From the NCBI GenBank assembly GCA_011391735.1, contig JAABPY010000146.1, positions 1 to 48,318 of the forward strand: a stretch of 48,318 nt of DNA, given 5' to 3'. Under the pieces are notes generated by a model that saw nothing but the letters and a program-made list of their open reading frames with translations, searched no databases and was not told where the DNA came from. Positions 32,284 to 39,868 of the stretch are shown in pieces (the first letter of the stretch is position 1; each line of letters starts with the position of its first letter). Made by a program: the position numbers and the translations under genes. This stretch comes from Sulfuricurvum sp. Lineage in GTDB: Bacteria; Campylobacterota; Campylobacteria; Campylobacterales; Sulfurimonadaceae.

Positions 32284-33222
32284 TTAATGGCGAACATTGT
32301 CAATATTCAAACGAATATTCTCCACCGTCGCAGCAATCAACCTCTCACGCGCTTCCACGGATGTCCAAGCGATATGAGGGGTAATATAAAGTCTTTCGGG
32401 ATGTTTCACTGCCAAAAGAGGATGAGGACTTTTCATCGGTTCTTTCACTAACACATCCAAACCAACAAAAATCGGTTTTACGTCGATAATGACGGAGAGA
32501 GCATCTTCATCAACGATTCCCCCACGACCTAGATTGAGAAGCACTGCTCCATCTTTCATTTGCAACAGTTCGGAGTGGGAGATGAGATTCTCCGTCGATT
32601 TGTTCAATGGAGCATGAATAGAGATGATGTCACTCTTCTCAATCAAACGGCTGAGAGTTGTTTTTTCAAAATCGCTATTCTCATTTTTACCCGATGTAGA
32701 GTAGTAAACAACGTTTGCACCAAAGGCACGAGCCACCGTCGCCACACTTCGCCCGATTTCACCCAGCCCGATAATTCCCCACGTTTTCCCCCGAAGTTCA
32801 CTAAACGAAGGACCGATATGGGTAAATACCGCCTCTTTTTGCCATGCTCCACTTTTGACGTACTCATCGTAATAGCGCGAATGCCCCATCAGATAAAAGA
32901 GCATACTAAACGTGTGTTGAACGACAGCATCAGTCGAATAACCTGCTACGTTCTTAACTGCGATTCCACGACGTTGTGCCGCTTCATGGTCGATGTTATT
33001 CATCCCCGTAGCCGCAACACAAATGAGTTTTAGATGGGGAGAGGCTTCCATTGTTGCATCGTTAATTACCACTTTATTCGTGACGATTACCTCGGCACCT
33101 TTAACACGTTCGATTGTTTCATCCTCGGACGTGATTAGATACGATGTTACGTCGCCTAGTGTATCAAACGCCTCTAGTGATGTATCCCCAAAGGTAAGGG
33201 TATCAAGAAGTACAATTTTCAT
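32284..33222 (-). CDS. D-2-hydroxyacid dehydrogenase (glycerate/hydroxypyruvate-type)
   Basis: The ATG at 33222, a few bases after the purT stop, gives 312 residues. The NAD-binding loop reads GIIGLGEIGRSVA. The catalytic residues lie in LLNLGRGGIVDE (Arg), the later Glu, and TPHIAW (His). The family reduces 2-keto acids such as hydroxypyruvate or glyoxylate; which one is unknown. It is the downstream gene after purT. Confidence 0.88.
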   Translation of the reverse strand: MKIVLLDTLTFGDTSLEAFDTLGDVTSYLITSEDETIERVKGAEVIVTNKVVINDATMEASPHLKLICVAATGMNNIDHEAAQRRGIAVKNVAGYSTDAVVQHTFSMLFYLMGHSRYYDEYVKSGAWQKEAVFTHIGPSFSELRGKTWGIIGLGEIGRSVATVARAFGANVVYYSTSGKNENSDFEKTTLSRLIEKSDIISIHAPLNKSTENLISHSELLQMKDGAVLLNLGRGGIVDEDALSVIIDVKPIFVGLDVLVKEPMKSPHPLLAVKHPERLYITPHIAWTSVEARERLIAATVENIRLNIDNVRH

Positions 33223-33226
33223 ACGG

Positions 33227-34390
33227 TTAAACATCCTTGATTTTTGCGATCAATTTTTCTGCTTTTTTGAGCGCTTTTTTCACTTTATCAAAGACCAAGA
33301 CCACCGCCATCCGTCGCCCAATATGCGCTTCAGGTTTTCCGAACACACGGACAAAACTATTATCCCCAAACACCTCATCGGCAATATCAATCACAGGCTC
33401 GGTGGATTCTACGGTCGATTTAAATGCCGCACTTGCCCCATCACCATAAAAGGTAAATCCAAGAGGCAATCCAAGAACAGCACGAATATGGAGAGCAAAT
33501 TCGCTTTGGCTTTGGGTAATAAGGGTCACCATCCCCGTATCGTGTGGACGAGGACTCACTTCACTGAAATAAACGTCATCCCCAGCGATGAAAAGTTCCA
33601 CACCGAACAATCCACGTCCCCCCAAGCCATCGGTAATTTTTTGGGCAATATCACGAGAACGTTTCAACGCTTTTTTCGACATCTCCATCGGTTGCCAGCT
33701 AAAAATATAGTCTCCATCTTTTTGGATATGACCAATCGGTTCACAAAAGACGGTCTCTGTCCCATTGCGTGCGGTGAGAAGAGTAATCTCATAATCAAAA
33801 CGGATAAACTCCTCAACGATCAACTCACTCGCATCCCCGCGCGCTTCTTTGGCAATCTCCCATGAGTGTTCCAAATCAAACGGACTTTTGGCGATACTTT
33901 GTCCATGTCCCGAACTACTCATAACGGGTTTGATAACACACGGGAAACCGACATCCTCAGCTGCCGTGCACATCTCCTCGTAGGTACTCACAAAATGATA
34001 ACGGCTGGTTTTAAGTCCTAATTCTTCCGCAGCAAAACGGCGGATGTTTTTACGGTTCATCGTTTTACTCACCGCTTCGGCATTCGGGATAACACAAAAT
34101 CCTTCCGCTTCGGCATCAAAAAGGGCATCAATACTGATGGCTTCGATTTCAGGGAGGATATAATCGGGTTTTTCGAGACGGATGATCTCTAATACCGCTT
34201 GGCGATCTTGCATATTCACCACGTGAGAGCGGTTGGCAACAAGGTGCGCTGGAGCGTGAGCATAGCGATCAACAGCGATCACTTCGATCCCAAGGCGTTG
34301 CGCTTCAATAGCGACTTCACGACCCAGTTCACCAGAACCTAAGAGCATTATTTTCGTAGAATTGTTTTTAAGAGGGGCACTAAAGAGCAT
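33227..34390 (-). CDS. purT: Formate-dependent phosphoribosylglycinamide formyltransferase
   Basis: The 387-residue ATP-grasp enzyme makes formylglycinamide ribonucleotide from formate, ATP and glycinamide ribonucleotide in purine synthesis. The N-terminus [20 protein letters not shown], the segment [14 protein letters not shown] and the C-terminal [13 protein letters not shown] region are typical of PurT. It is full length and has an AGGAG-like stretch upstream of the ATG. Confidence 0.95.
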   Translation of the reverse strand: MLFSAPLKNNSTKIMLLGSGELGREVAIEAQRLGIEVIAVDRYAHAPAHLVANRSHVVNMQDRQAVLEIIRLEKPDYILPEIEAISIDALFDAEAEGFCVIPNAEAVSKTMNRKNIRRFAAEELGLKTSRYHFVSTYEEMCTAAEDVGFPCVIKPVMSSSGHGQSIAKSPFDLEHSWEIAKEARGDASELIVEEFIRFDYEITLLTARNGTETVFCEPIGHIQKDGDYIFSWQPMEMSKKALKRSRDIAQKITDGLGGRGLFGVELFIAGDDVYFSEVSPRPHDTGMVTLITQSQSEFALHIRAVLGLPLGFTFYGDGASAAFKSTVESTEPVIDIADEVFGDNSFVRVFGKPEAHIGRRMAVVLVFDKVKKALKKAEKLIAKIKDV

Positions 34391-34443
34391 AGGAGAGCCT
34401 TGCGTGTAAATTTAAAGGTAGTGTAACATAAGGGATTTTAAAA

Positions 34444-34456
34444 GGGGATAATCCCC
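34444..34456 (-). terminator. Rho-independent terminator candidate after mscL
   Basis: Read on the minus strand, GGGGA-TTA-TCCCC forms a five-pair hairpin followed by TTTTAAAAT. It lies 40 bases after the mscL stop. Confidence 0.5.
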
Positions 34457-34495
34457 ATCTTTATTGTGATCCACTCATCAAATCAAATTCTTTCT

Positions 34496-34933
34496 TTACT
34501 GCGCTGTTTGGCAGTACGGACACGTTTTCGCAGCTAATGGAATCCCCATAGCACATTCTGGGCACACTTTAGTCGTAGGAGCTGCTGGTGAAGCTTCAGG
34601 TTCTGCTACTTTTAGCTTATTATAGGCTTTTACTATCATAAACATTACAAATCCCAAAATAGTAAACGAAATCGCATCATTTACAAAAAGGCCGAGTTTG
34701 ATTGCCGGAGCGCCTGCTGCATCTAAAGCAGATAGTGATGCATATTCTTTACCATCCAGTGCAATAAACAGTGATGAAAAATCAACACCACCCATTAAAA
34801 GCCCAATCGGAGGCATTATCACATTGGTGACTAATGATTTGACTACAGTTGCGAAAGCCGCACCAAAGATAAATCCGACTGCCATATCAACGACATTTCC
34901 TGAAATAAGAAACTTTTTGAATTCACTGAACAT
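34496..34933 (-). CDS. mscL: Large-conductance mechanosensitive channel with C-terminal zinc ribbon
   Basis: The 145-residue protein has the MscL N-terminus FKKFLISGNVVDMAVGFIFGAAFATVV and the second helix around residues 75-100. After a short Ala/Pro linker comes VCPECAMGIPLAAKTCPYCQ, a four-cysteine ribbon that would bind zinc, in place of the usual helical tail bundle. The channel releases solutes on severe osmotic downshock. AAGGAG precedes the ATG. Similar zinc-ribbon tails occur in other bacterial MscL proteins. Confidence 0.92.
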   Translation of the reverse strand: MFSEFKKFLISGNVVDMAVGFIFGAAFATVVKSLVTNVIMPPIGLLMGGVDFSSLFIALDGKEYASLSALDAAGAPAIKLGLFVNDAISFTILGFVMFMIVKAYNKLKVAEPEASPAAPTTKVCPECAMGIPLAAKTCPYCQTAQ

Positions 34934-34962
34934 GTGAAACTCCTTTAAATTATGGTACTCAT

Positions 34963-34968
34963 ACTATA
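34963..34968 (-). promoter_or_regulatory. -10 box candidate for mscL
   Basis: TATAGT on the minus strand, about 30 bases ahead of the ATG and 18 bases ahead of the AAGGAG ribosome site. A clear -35 box is not seen. Confidence 0.4.
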
Positions 34969-35108
34969 CAGTGAAATTGTTCGTAAATAGTTGAAAAAAA
35001 TCATATATTTTAATCGTAACAAAGTGAATTATTTATAGTTAATCGAATCCTCAGCTAAATAAATCGAAAATATTAGCAGGTATTATTTTATTTTCAGGAG
35101 TGAAAGTT

Positions 35109-36293
35109 ATGAATAGAAAACTCAGCATTGTATTGGCAAGTTTGATTGGCATTAATGTTTACGGATTTGATTTTGGTAAGATAGGTTCTAGTGTTGAAAG
35201 CGTTTTTAGTGAAGTTGAGGGAGGACTTTTAACGAAGAAATCAACAGCTAAAGAACCAAAGGTAGAGGCATCTCTATCGACGATGGGTTCATCAGCGATT
35301 ATGGGATGGAATAAATATGATTTTATCCCCGGAGATCGGGTAATCTTTGAAGATGATTTGAGAGGGGAAAGGAATGGAGAATTTCCATCTAAGTGGGATT
35401 TAGTTCAAGGCAGTGTCGAAAATGCAACATTAGACGGGGAAAATGTCATCTATTTTATGAGATGCAATATGAACAGTGGCGGTGGGATCGCCCCTCTTCT
35501 AAAAAACAGTCAATCCGATTATCTTCCGGATGAGTTTACGATTGAACTCGACGCCTATTTTGAAGGGGCAAGAGGGGGGCTTGACTATGTAATTTATTTG
35601 GTGGACGGAAAAAATCAGAGAAACTTGGATAAATCCTATCGTTTCAGCGATAAATGGGTTCGTTTTTCAAAAAATGGTGCAGAATACAAGCAAGACGTAA
35701 GTACCAACTATTATCCGGGAACCAATAGCAATACAAAATCTTCGCCGATGTGGAGGCATATTGCAATATCGTTTAATCAACGAGCGTTGAAGCTCTATAT
35801 CGATGATACCCGCATACTGAATATCCCAAATTTGGGCTACAACCCTACGGGAGTTATGATTGGTTCACACAACCCAAGTAGTACAATCAAAGGGTACATC
35901 AAAAATATCCGTATAGCGCAAGGGGCTGTTCCGCTGTATAACAAAATGATGAGTGATGGCAAAATAGTCACGACGGGAATACGTTTTGACGTAAACCGTG
36001 CAACGATAAAGCCTGAATCGATGGGGGTTATTAACGAAATAGTGGCACTCATGCAACAGACCCCTTCACTAAATTTTAGTATTGAAGGGCATACTGATAG
36101 TGATGGGGACGATAAAGCCAATCAATATCTCTCACAGGAGCGTGCCGAGGCGATTAAAAGGGTATTTATAAACGCTGGGATTGATGCTTCGAGGCTAAAA
36201 ACCAAAGGGTTGGGAGAGAGTAAGCCTATGAGCGACAACGCTACGCACGAAGGTAAAGCAAATAATCGACGTGTTGAGTTTATAAAATTTTAA
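35109..36293 (+). CDS. OmpA-family protein with a LamG/concanavalin-like domain
   Basis: CAGGAG lies at proper distance before the ATG at 35109, so that start is preferred to the GTG at 35100, giving 394 residues. A signal peptide covers about residues 1-20. The middle (about 75-265) has the beta-sandwich pattern of LamG/concanavalin-like domains (IFEDDLRGERNGEFPSKW, RHIAISFNQRALKLYIDD). The end carries an OmpA peptidoglycan-binding domain (GIRFDVNRATIKPES, EGHTDSDG, LSQERAEAI, NRRVEF). It probably sits at the outer membrane and links it to peptidoglycan; what the sandwich binds is unknown. Confidence 0.88.
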   Translation: MNRKLSIVLASLIGINVYGFDFGKIGSSVESVFSEVEGGLLTKKSTAKEPKVEASLSTMGSSAIMGWNKYDFIPGDRVIFEDDLRGERNGEFPSKWDLVQGSVENATLDGENVIYFMRCNMNSGGGIAPLLKNSQSDYLPDEFTIELDAYFEGARGGLDYVIYLVDGKNQRNLDKSYRFSDKWVRFSKNGAEYKQDVSTNYYPGTNSNTKSSPMWRHIAISFNQRALKLYIDDTRILNIPNLGYNPTGVMIGSHNPSSTIKGYIKNIRIAQGAVPLYNKMMSDGKIVTTGIRFDVNRATIKPESMGVINEIVALMQQTPSLNFSIEGHTDSDGDDKANQYLSQERAEAIKRVFINAGIDASRLKTKGLGESKPMSDNATHEGKANNRRVEFIKF

Positions 36294-36390
36294 CGTTGCA
36301 AGGAGATAGAGAACGGTGTTGATCTTGATCCACTATTACCTTGGCATGTTGTGCTGGGGTGATTTAGCTAAATTGGTGGATTGTGAATAA

Positions 36391-36441
36391 GGGGATTACT
36401 AAAAAAGAGCAAGGTGCACCCTAGGGTACGAGAACCTCTTT
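36391..36441. repeat. Direct repeat copy 1 flanking the restriction island
   Basis: A 51-base stretch identical to 39490-39540; imperfect similarity continues about 30 bases on (to 36471 and 39570). It lies directly downstream of the HaeIII-like methyltransferase stop. It has the palindrome ACCCTAGGGT and, on the minus strand, a T-rich tract (CTTTTTT), so it may also act as a terminator. The 97 bases before it, from the OmpA stop, hold no convincing gene. Confidence 0.85.
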
Positions 36442-36464
36442 AAGGTAGCCAAAAGGTCGAAGCA

Positions 36465-37526
36465 CTAAGAGGCATTTTTTTCATACTTTAAAGGATTTAT
36501 TGGACTCAAAGTAGTATTTTCACTCACACCAGCAGGTGTTATGACACTCGATAAACTCTCCTGTATCTTTTTAGCCAAATAATAAGCCAAATTGGGGGGA
36601 ACCGCATTCCCCACCATTTTATAACCCGCTGTTACATTCGTATAATAAAAGGTATGCGTATCAGGAAAGGTTTGAATACGTTCGCATTCTCGAACACTCA
36701 AGCGTCTATAGAGATGCTCGTGAGAGGGGACAAAAACCCGCTTGTTTTGCTCCACAAACTCCATTTTGGGTGCCGATGGATGCAGGGGTGCGTGTCGTCC
36801 ACCCGCTTGAATCGTAAACGAGGGTTCGTCCCAACCTCTCACCCGATTTCTTGACATATACATGGTTGAAAAACCGCCAATCATATATTCGTGATTGGTT
36901 AAAGCGCAACGATCTCCATTGGTATAATTTTTCTCTTTAGCCGCTAAAACATTCTCTTTTAAATCCCAAATGACATCTTTAAGAAACCTTTTTTTTGGGA
37001 ACTCTTTTGGGAACTCAAAATGTATATTTAAATCATTTCGAAATCCTATAAAAAATAATCGCTTGCGGTCTTGTGGGACATTGTAATCATGTGCATTTAA
37101 AAGCTTGAACGAAAGCGTATAGCCACTCTCAATAAAGTGATTTTTTATATTTTCCAATGCTTCGCTATGTTTTGGAGCCAACATGCCTGAAACATTTTCC
37201 GCCAAGAAGAAGAGCGGTTTTTTGTCTCTCAAAACACGAATAAATTCAAAAAACAGTTGCCCACGATGGTCATCTATCCCCCGTGATTTTCCCGCTTCGC
37301 TCCAACTTTGGCACGGAGGCCCACCAATCAATCCTATCGCTTCGGGAATATCACGAGAGGGGACATTGGCGATGCTACGATGATCGAGAGTGGTATTGGG
37401 GAAGTTCTTTTCAAAGGTCTCCCAAATTTCACTGTCGTATTCATTCGCCCAAACAGTCTTAAAGCCTGCTTTTTCAAAACCTAAATCTAAACCGCCAGCA
37501 CCGCTGAAAAGGGAGATGATGTTCAT
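36465..37526 (-). CDS. DNA (cytosine-5) methyltransferase, M.HaeIII-like
   Basis: From the ATG at 37526 the product has 353 residues. Motifs are in order: I (SLFSGAGGLDLGF), IV (GGPPCQSWSEAG, with the catalytic Cys), VI (FLAENVSGML), VIII (QDRKRLFFIGF), IX (RRLSVRECERIQTFPD) and X (YKMVGNAVPPNLAY). The sequence between VIII and IX, including TNHEYMIGGFSTMYMSRNRVRGW and the FTIQAGGR region, is strikingly like M.HaeIII, which methylates GGCC. Specificity is therefore likely GGCC or a related site. It follows the endonuclease gene after nine bases. Confidence 0.92.
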   Translation of the reverse strand: MNIISLFSGAGGLDLGFEKAGFKTVWANEYDSEIWETFEKNFPNTTLDHRSIANVPSRDIPEAIGLIGGPPCQSWSEAGKSRGIDDHRGQLFFEFIRVLRDKKPLFFLAENVSGMLAPKHSEALENIKNHFIESGYTLSFKLLNAHDYNVPQDRKRLFFIGFRNDLNIHFEFPKEFPKKRFLKDVIWDLKENVLAAKEKNYTNGDRCALTNHEYMIGGFSTMYMSRNRVRGWDEPSFTIQAGGRHAPLHPSAPKMEFVEQNKRVFVPSHEHLYRRLSVRECERIQTFPDTHTFYYTNVTAGYKMVGNAVPPNLAYYLAKKIQESLSSVITPAGVSENTTLSPINPLKYEKNAS

Positions 37527-37535
37527 CGAAAACAA

Positions 37536-38279
37536 CTAAATATCAAAATTATCAAAACCTTCATATTTTGAAAAAGAGAGTAAATACAAACTTTTTAAGA
37601 TATTTGGTGAAATTTTTTGAAGCTCTTCAAAAACACTATTTTGCATAATCTCATCGTTTATTGAATTAATAACATCCTCTATAACGATTGGTAATTTTTC
37701 GCAAAGATTTTTAAAAGCTTGTTGTTCGCCAGTAACTATTTCATAAAATTTATCAATGGAAACTCTTCTAATTCTTTCGTCTGAAATTCTACGTTTTTTT
37801 AAACTCACAGACCAAACGATATTTTGACTTCTTTTAGCAATTATTTCTACCAAAAAACATTTTCCATTTGGTTCTTTCAGAATTTTATCTTGCATTACAG
37901 AATATGTTTCGGCAGTTGATTTTGAATTCATAGTATTGTGCTTATTTTTCATCTCAACAAATATTTTTAAATTTTCATTGACAACATCAAAGCCCTCCTT
38001 TGGAACACTCCATCCATTGCCAAAATATTTGAAAATATTTTGATGAAAATATCCGATGTGATTTGTATTGGATTTGTCAATTTGTCGCATGATTTCATCA
38101 TTTATCAGCGAGGGTAAAATTTTTTGATACACCTTACTATCAAATGTCAATTTGATTGGGTCTATTAAATTTTTATTAAACTCTTTTAAATCAATCTTAA
38201 ATCTATACTTTAAGACCGTTTCCTTGACATGATTAAACAAATTTTCATTAGAAATGAAACGTAAGTTGTAATTGTTCAT
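37536..38279 (-). CDS. Type II restriction endonuclease, Eco47II/Sau96I family
   Basis: The 247-residue protein has the core of the Eco47II endonuclease family: GFDVVNENLKIFVEMKNKHNTMNS, with the acidic residue and Glu-x-Lys of a PD-(D/E)XK centre, then LVEIIAKRSQNIVW and the RIRRVSIDKFYEIVTGE segment. The family cuts GGNCC. It overlaps the end of the first methyltransferase by 32 bases. It is visibly more AT-rich than its neighbours outside the island, which fits horizontal transfer. Confidence 0.85.
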   Translation of the reverse strand: MNNYNLRFISNENLFNHVKETVLKYRFKIDLKEFNKNLIDPIKLTFDSKVYQKILPSLINDEIMRQIDKSNTNHIGYFHQNIFKYFGNGWSVPKEGFDVVNENLKIFVEMKNKHNTMNSKSTAETYSVMQDKILKEPNGKCFLVEIIAKRSQNIVWSVSLKKRRISDERIRRVSIDKFYEIVTGEQQAFKNLCEKLPIVIEDVINSINDEIMQNSVFEELQKISPNILKSLYLLSFSKYEGFDNFDI

Positions 38280-39354
38280 TTGTGACCCTTTTTTTACCTT
38301 GGAGATAATTTTTGATTGACAATCCTATATGATACGCTAAATTGACGGGAACAGCATTGCCTATTTGTTTGTATTGTTCTGCCATTCCTCCAACAAATTC
38401 CCAATCATCAGGAAAACTTTGAATTCTTGCATTTTCTCTGACACTAAAAGGACGAAGTTCATCAGGGTGGCATCTATCGGTTTGTTTTTGAGCAGGAGTA
38501 CACAAAACGGTAAGTCCTGCTTCGTTCCATGACATTTTTCGAGCTATGCCAGTTTTTCCGCCACCCAAATGATAGCTTCCTCCTAAATATTCTTTAGCAA
38601 TGTCATCGGGTAAATCTCTCCAGCAACCACCTTGAGAAATAAGTTCAAAAATTTCTTTTTTCTTCTGACTATAGGTCGCGCAAAGTGACTCTGGTACATC
38701 TTGTAAAATATCTTTCAACGTTAATTTTTGATCCAATGGTTCTGGAAAAGTATAATCAAATCCAATTTGCTCTTGTATATCGTTTCTTACACCAATAATA
38801 GCTACTCTTTCTCGTTTCTGTGCAACTGCATAATGCAGTGAATTTAAAACTTGATAATAAACTTTATATCCAACCTCTTCAAAAACACTTATCATAGTTT
38901 GAAGTGTTCGACCATTATCATGACTTACTAAACCTTTTACATTTTCAGCTAAAAACATTTTAGGGTTTAATTCTTTTAAAATTTCAGCATAGCTATAAAA
39001 AAGAGTACCTCTTGTATCTTCAAGCCCTAATTTTTTCCCAGCATAGCTAAATGCTTGGCAGGGATAACCTCCTGAAAGCAAATCAATTTCACCATCAAAA
39101 TTTAAGTATTTTCTTATACCTTCATCCGCTATTTTTGTAACATCTGCTTCCAAAACATTCCAATGGGGTCGATTCTTTCTTAAAGTTTCACAAGCCCATT
39201 TATTGTTTTCAAGGGTGAGTTTTGTATCAAATCCAGCCTTTTCAAGTCCAAGTGCTAAACCACCTGCACCTGCAAAAAGTTCAACAACGGAAAAATTATA
39301 CTTTGCAGTTGATTGTTTTAAGTGATTTAATTCTGTTTTTATGGTAGCGGTCAT
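38248..39354 (-). CDS. DNA (cytosine-5) methyltransferase, probable partner of the Eco47II-like endonuclease
   Basis: The 368-residue protein has motif I (VVELFAGAGGLALGL), IV (GGYPCQAFSYAG), VI (FLAENVKGLV), VIII (QKRERVAIIG), IX (RPFSVRENARIQSFPDDW) and X (YKQIGNAVPVNLAY). It is AT-rich like the endonuclease gene, which it overlaps, so it is the likely matched modification enzyme. I infer protection of GGNCC from the endonuclease family. The gene leads the operon. Confidence 0.92.
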   Translation of the reverse strand: MTATIKTELNHLKQSTAKYNFSVVELFAGAGGLALGLEKAGFDTKLTLENNKWACETLRKNRPHWNVLEADVTKIADEGIRKYLNFDGEIDLLSGGYPCQAFSYAGKKLGLEDTRGTLFYSYAEILKELNPKMFLAENVKGLVSHDNGRTLQTMISVFEEVGYKVYYQVLNSLHYAVAQKRERVAIIGVRNDIQEQIGFDYTFPEPLDQKLTLKDILQDVPESLCATYSQKKKEIFELISQGGCWRDLPDDIAKEYLGGSYHLGGGKTGIARKMSWNEAGLTVLCTPAQKQTDRCHPDELRPFSVRENARIQSFPDDWEFVGGMAEQYKQIGNAVPVNLAYHIGLSIKNYLQGKKRVTNEQLQLTFHF

Positions 39355-39419
39355 TTAAAGAAAAACTTTACTTGGATCAAATTTGACATGATAATTCCTA
39401 ACTATGGGATGATTTTATA

Positions 39420-39449
39420 ATAATAGAATATATTTTTTGGCATAAGCAA
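39420..39449 (-). promoter_or_regulatory. Promoter candidate for the restriction island
   Basis: On the minus strand TTGCTT (39449-39444) and TATTAT (39425-39420) are 18 bases apart, 66 bases before the first methyltransferase ATG. The 217 bases from 39355 to 39571 hold only this, repeat copy 2 and the rpsU trailer hairpins. Its presence means the island need not depend on read-through from rpsU. Confidence 0.4.
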
Positions 39450-39489
39450 TTACATTGCATTTTGTCATAAAATTATCAAGGAAAAAATA

Positions 39490-39540
39490 GGGGATTACTA
39501 AAAAAGAGCAAGGTGCACCCTAGGGTACGAGAACCTCTTT
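39490..39540. repeat. Direct repeat copy 2, abutting rpsU
   Basis: Identical to 36391-36441 over 51 bases, and similar for about 30 bases beyond, reaching the rpsU stop codon. This copy is at the natural 3' side of rpsU and so is probably the original sequence. It has the ACCCTAGGGT palindrome, an ACCTC-TTT-GAGGT hairpin at its edge (39533-39545) and a minus-strand T tract. Confidence 0.85.
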
Positions 39541-39548
39541 GAGGTAAC

Positions 39549-39568
39549 CAAAGTGCCGAAGCACTTTG
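39549..39568 (-). terminator. UUCG-loop hairpin after rpsU
   Basis: On the minus strand CAAAGTGC-TTCG-GCACTTTG forms a perfect eight-pair stem with a UUCG tetraloop, starting four bases after the rpsU stop. No T tract follows at once; weaker hairpins and a T-rich tract come 40-50 bases later. It may protect the rpsU message end or form part of the terminator. Copy 1 of the repeat lacks this stem. Confidence 0.6.
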
Positions 39569-39571
39569 AAA

Positions 39572-39784
39572 TTACAGGCGAGATTCGTAACGTCGCATCA
39601 TATAGAGACGTTTTAACATCTTCTTGCGAGCACTGATTTTGAACTGTTTGCGTTTTTCCGTTTCCGTTATATGGTTACGGCGCGCACGAGCTTCAGTAAC
39701 AACAAGATTACGATCTGTTTGTTTCTTGAAGCGTCGGTAAGCAGCGTCAAAGTTATCATCTTGGCGTAAGATAATTCCAGGCAT
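39572..39784 (-). CDS. rpsU: Ribosomal protein bS21
   Basis: The 70-residue basic protein starts [22 protein letters not shown] and has the family's lysine- and arginine-rich helices. It belongs to the small ribosomal subunit and helps initiation. It is the usual length. Its 3' end is the site next to which the restriction island lies. Confidence 0.95.
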   Translation of the reverse strand: MPGIILRQDDNFDAAYRRFKKQTDRNLVVTEARARRNHITETEKRKQFKISARKKMLKRLYMMRRYESRL

Positions 39785-39823
39785 TCACATCACCCACTTT
39801 CTATTTAAAATTTTCGAACTGTA

Positions 39824-39829
39824 AGTATA
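39824..39829 (-). promoter_or_regulatory. -10 box for rpsU
   Basis: TATACT on the minus strand, 39 bases before the ATG; transcription would start near 39817. Confidence 0.5.
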
Positions 39830-39868
39830 GCGTAATTAAGTAGATAAATTTCCAATAAAACAATCCTC

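Noticed and set aside
36391-39540. Possible CRISPR-like repeat pair
   Set aside because: There are only two copies, 3.1 kb apart, with genes between and no spacers or cas genes.
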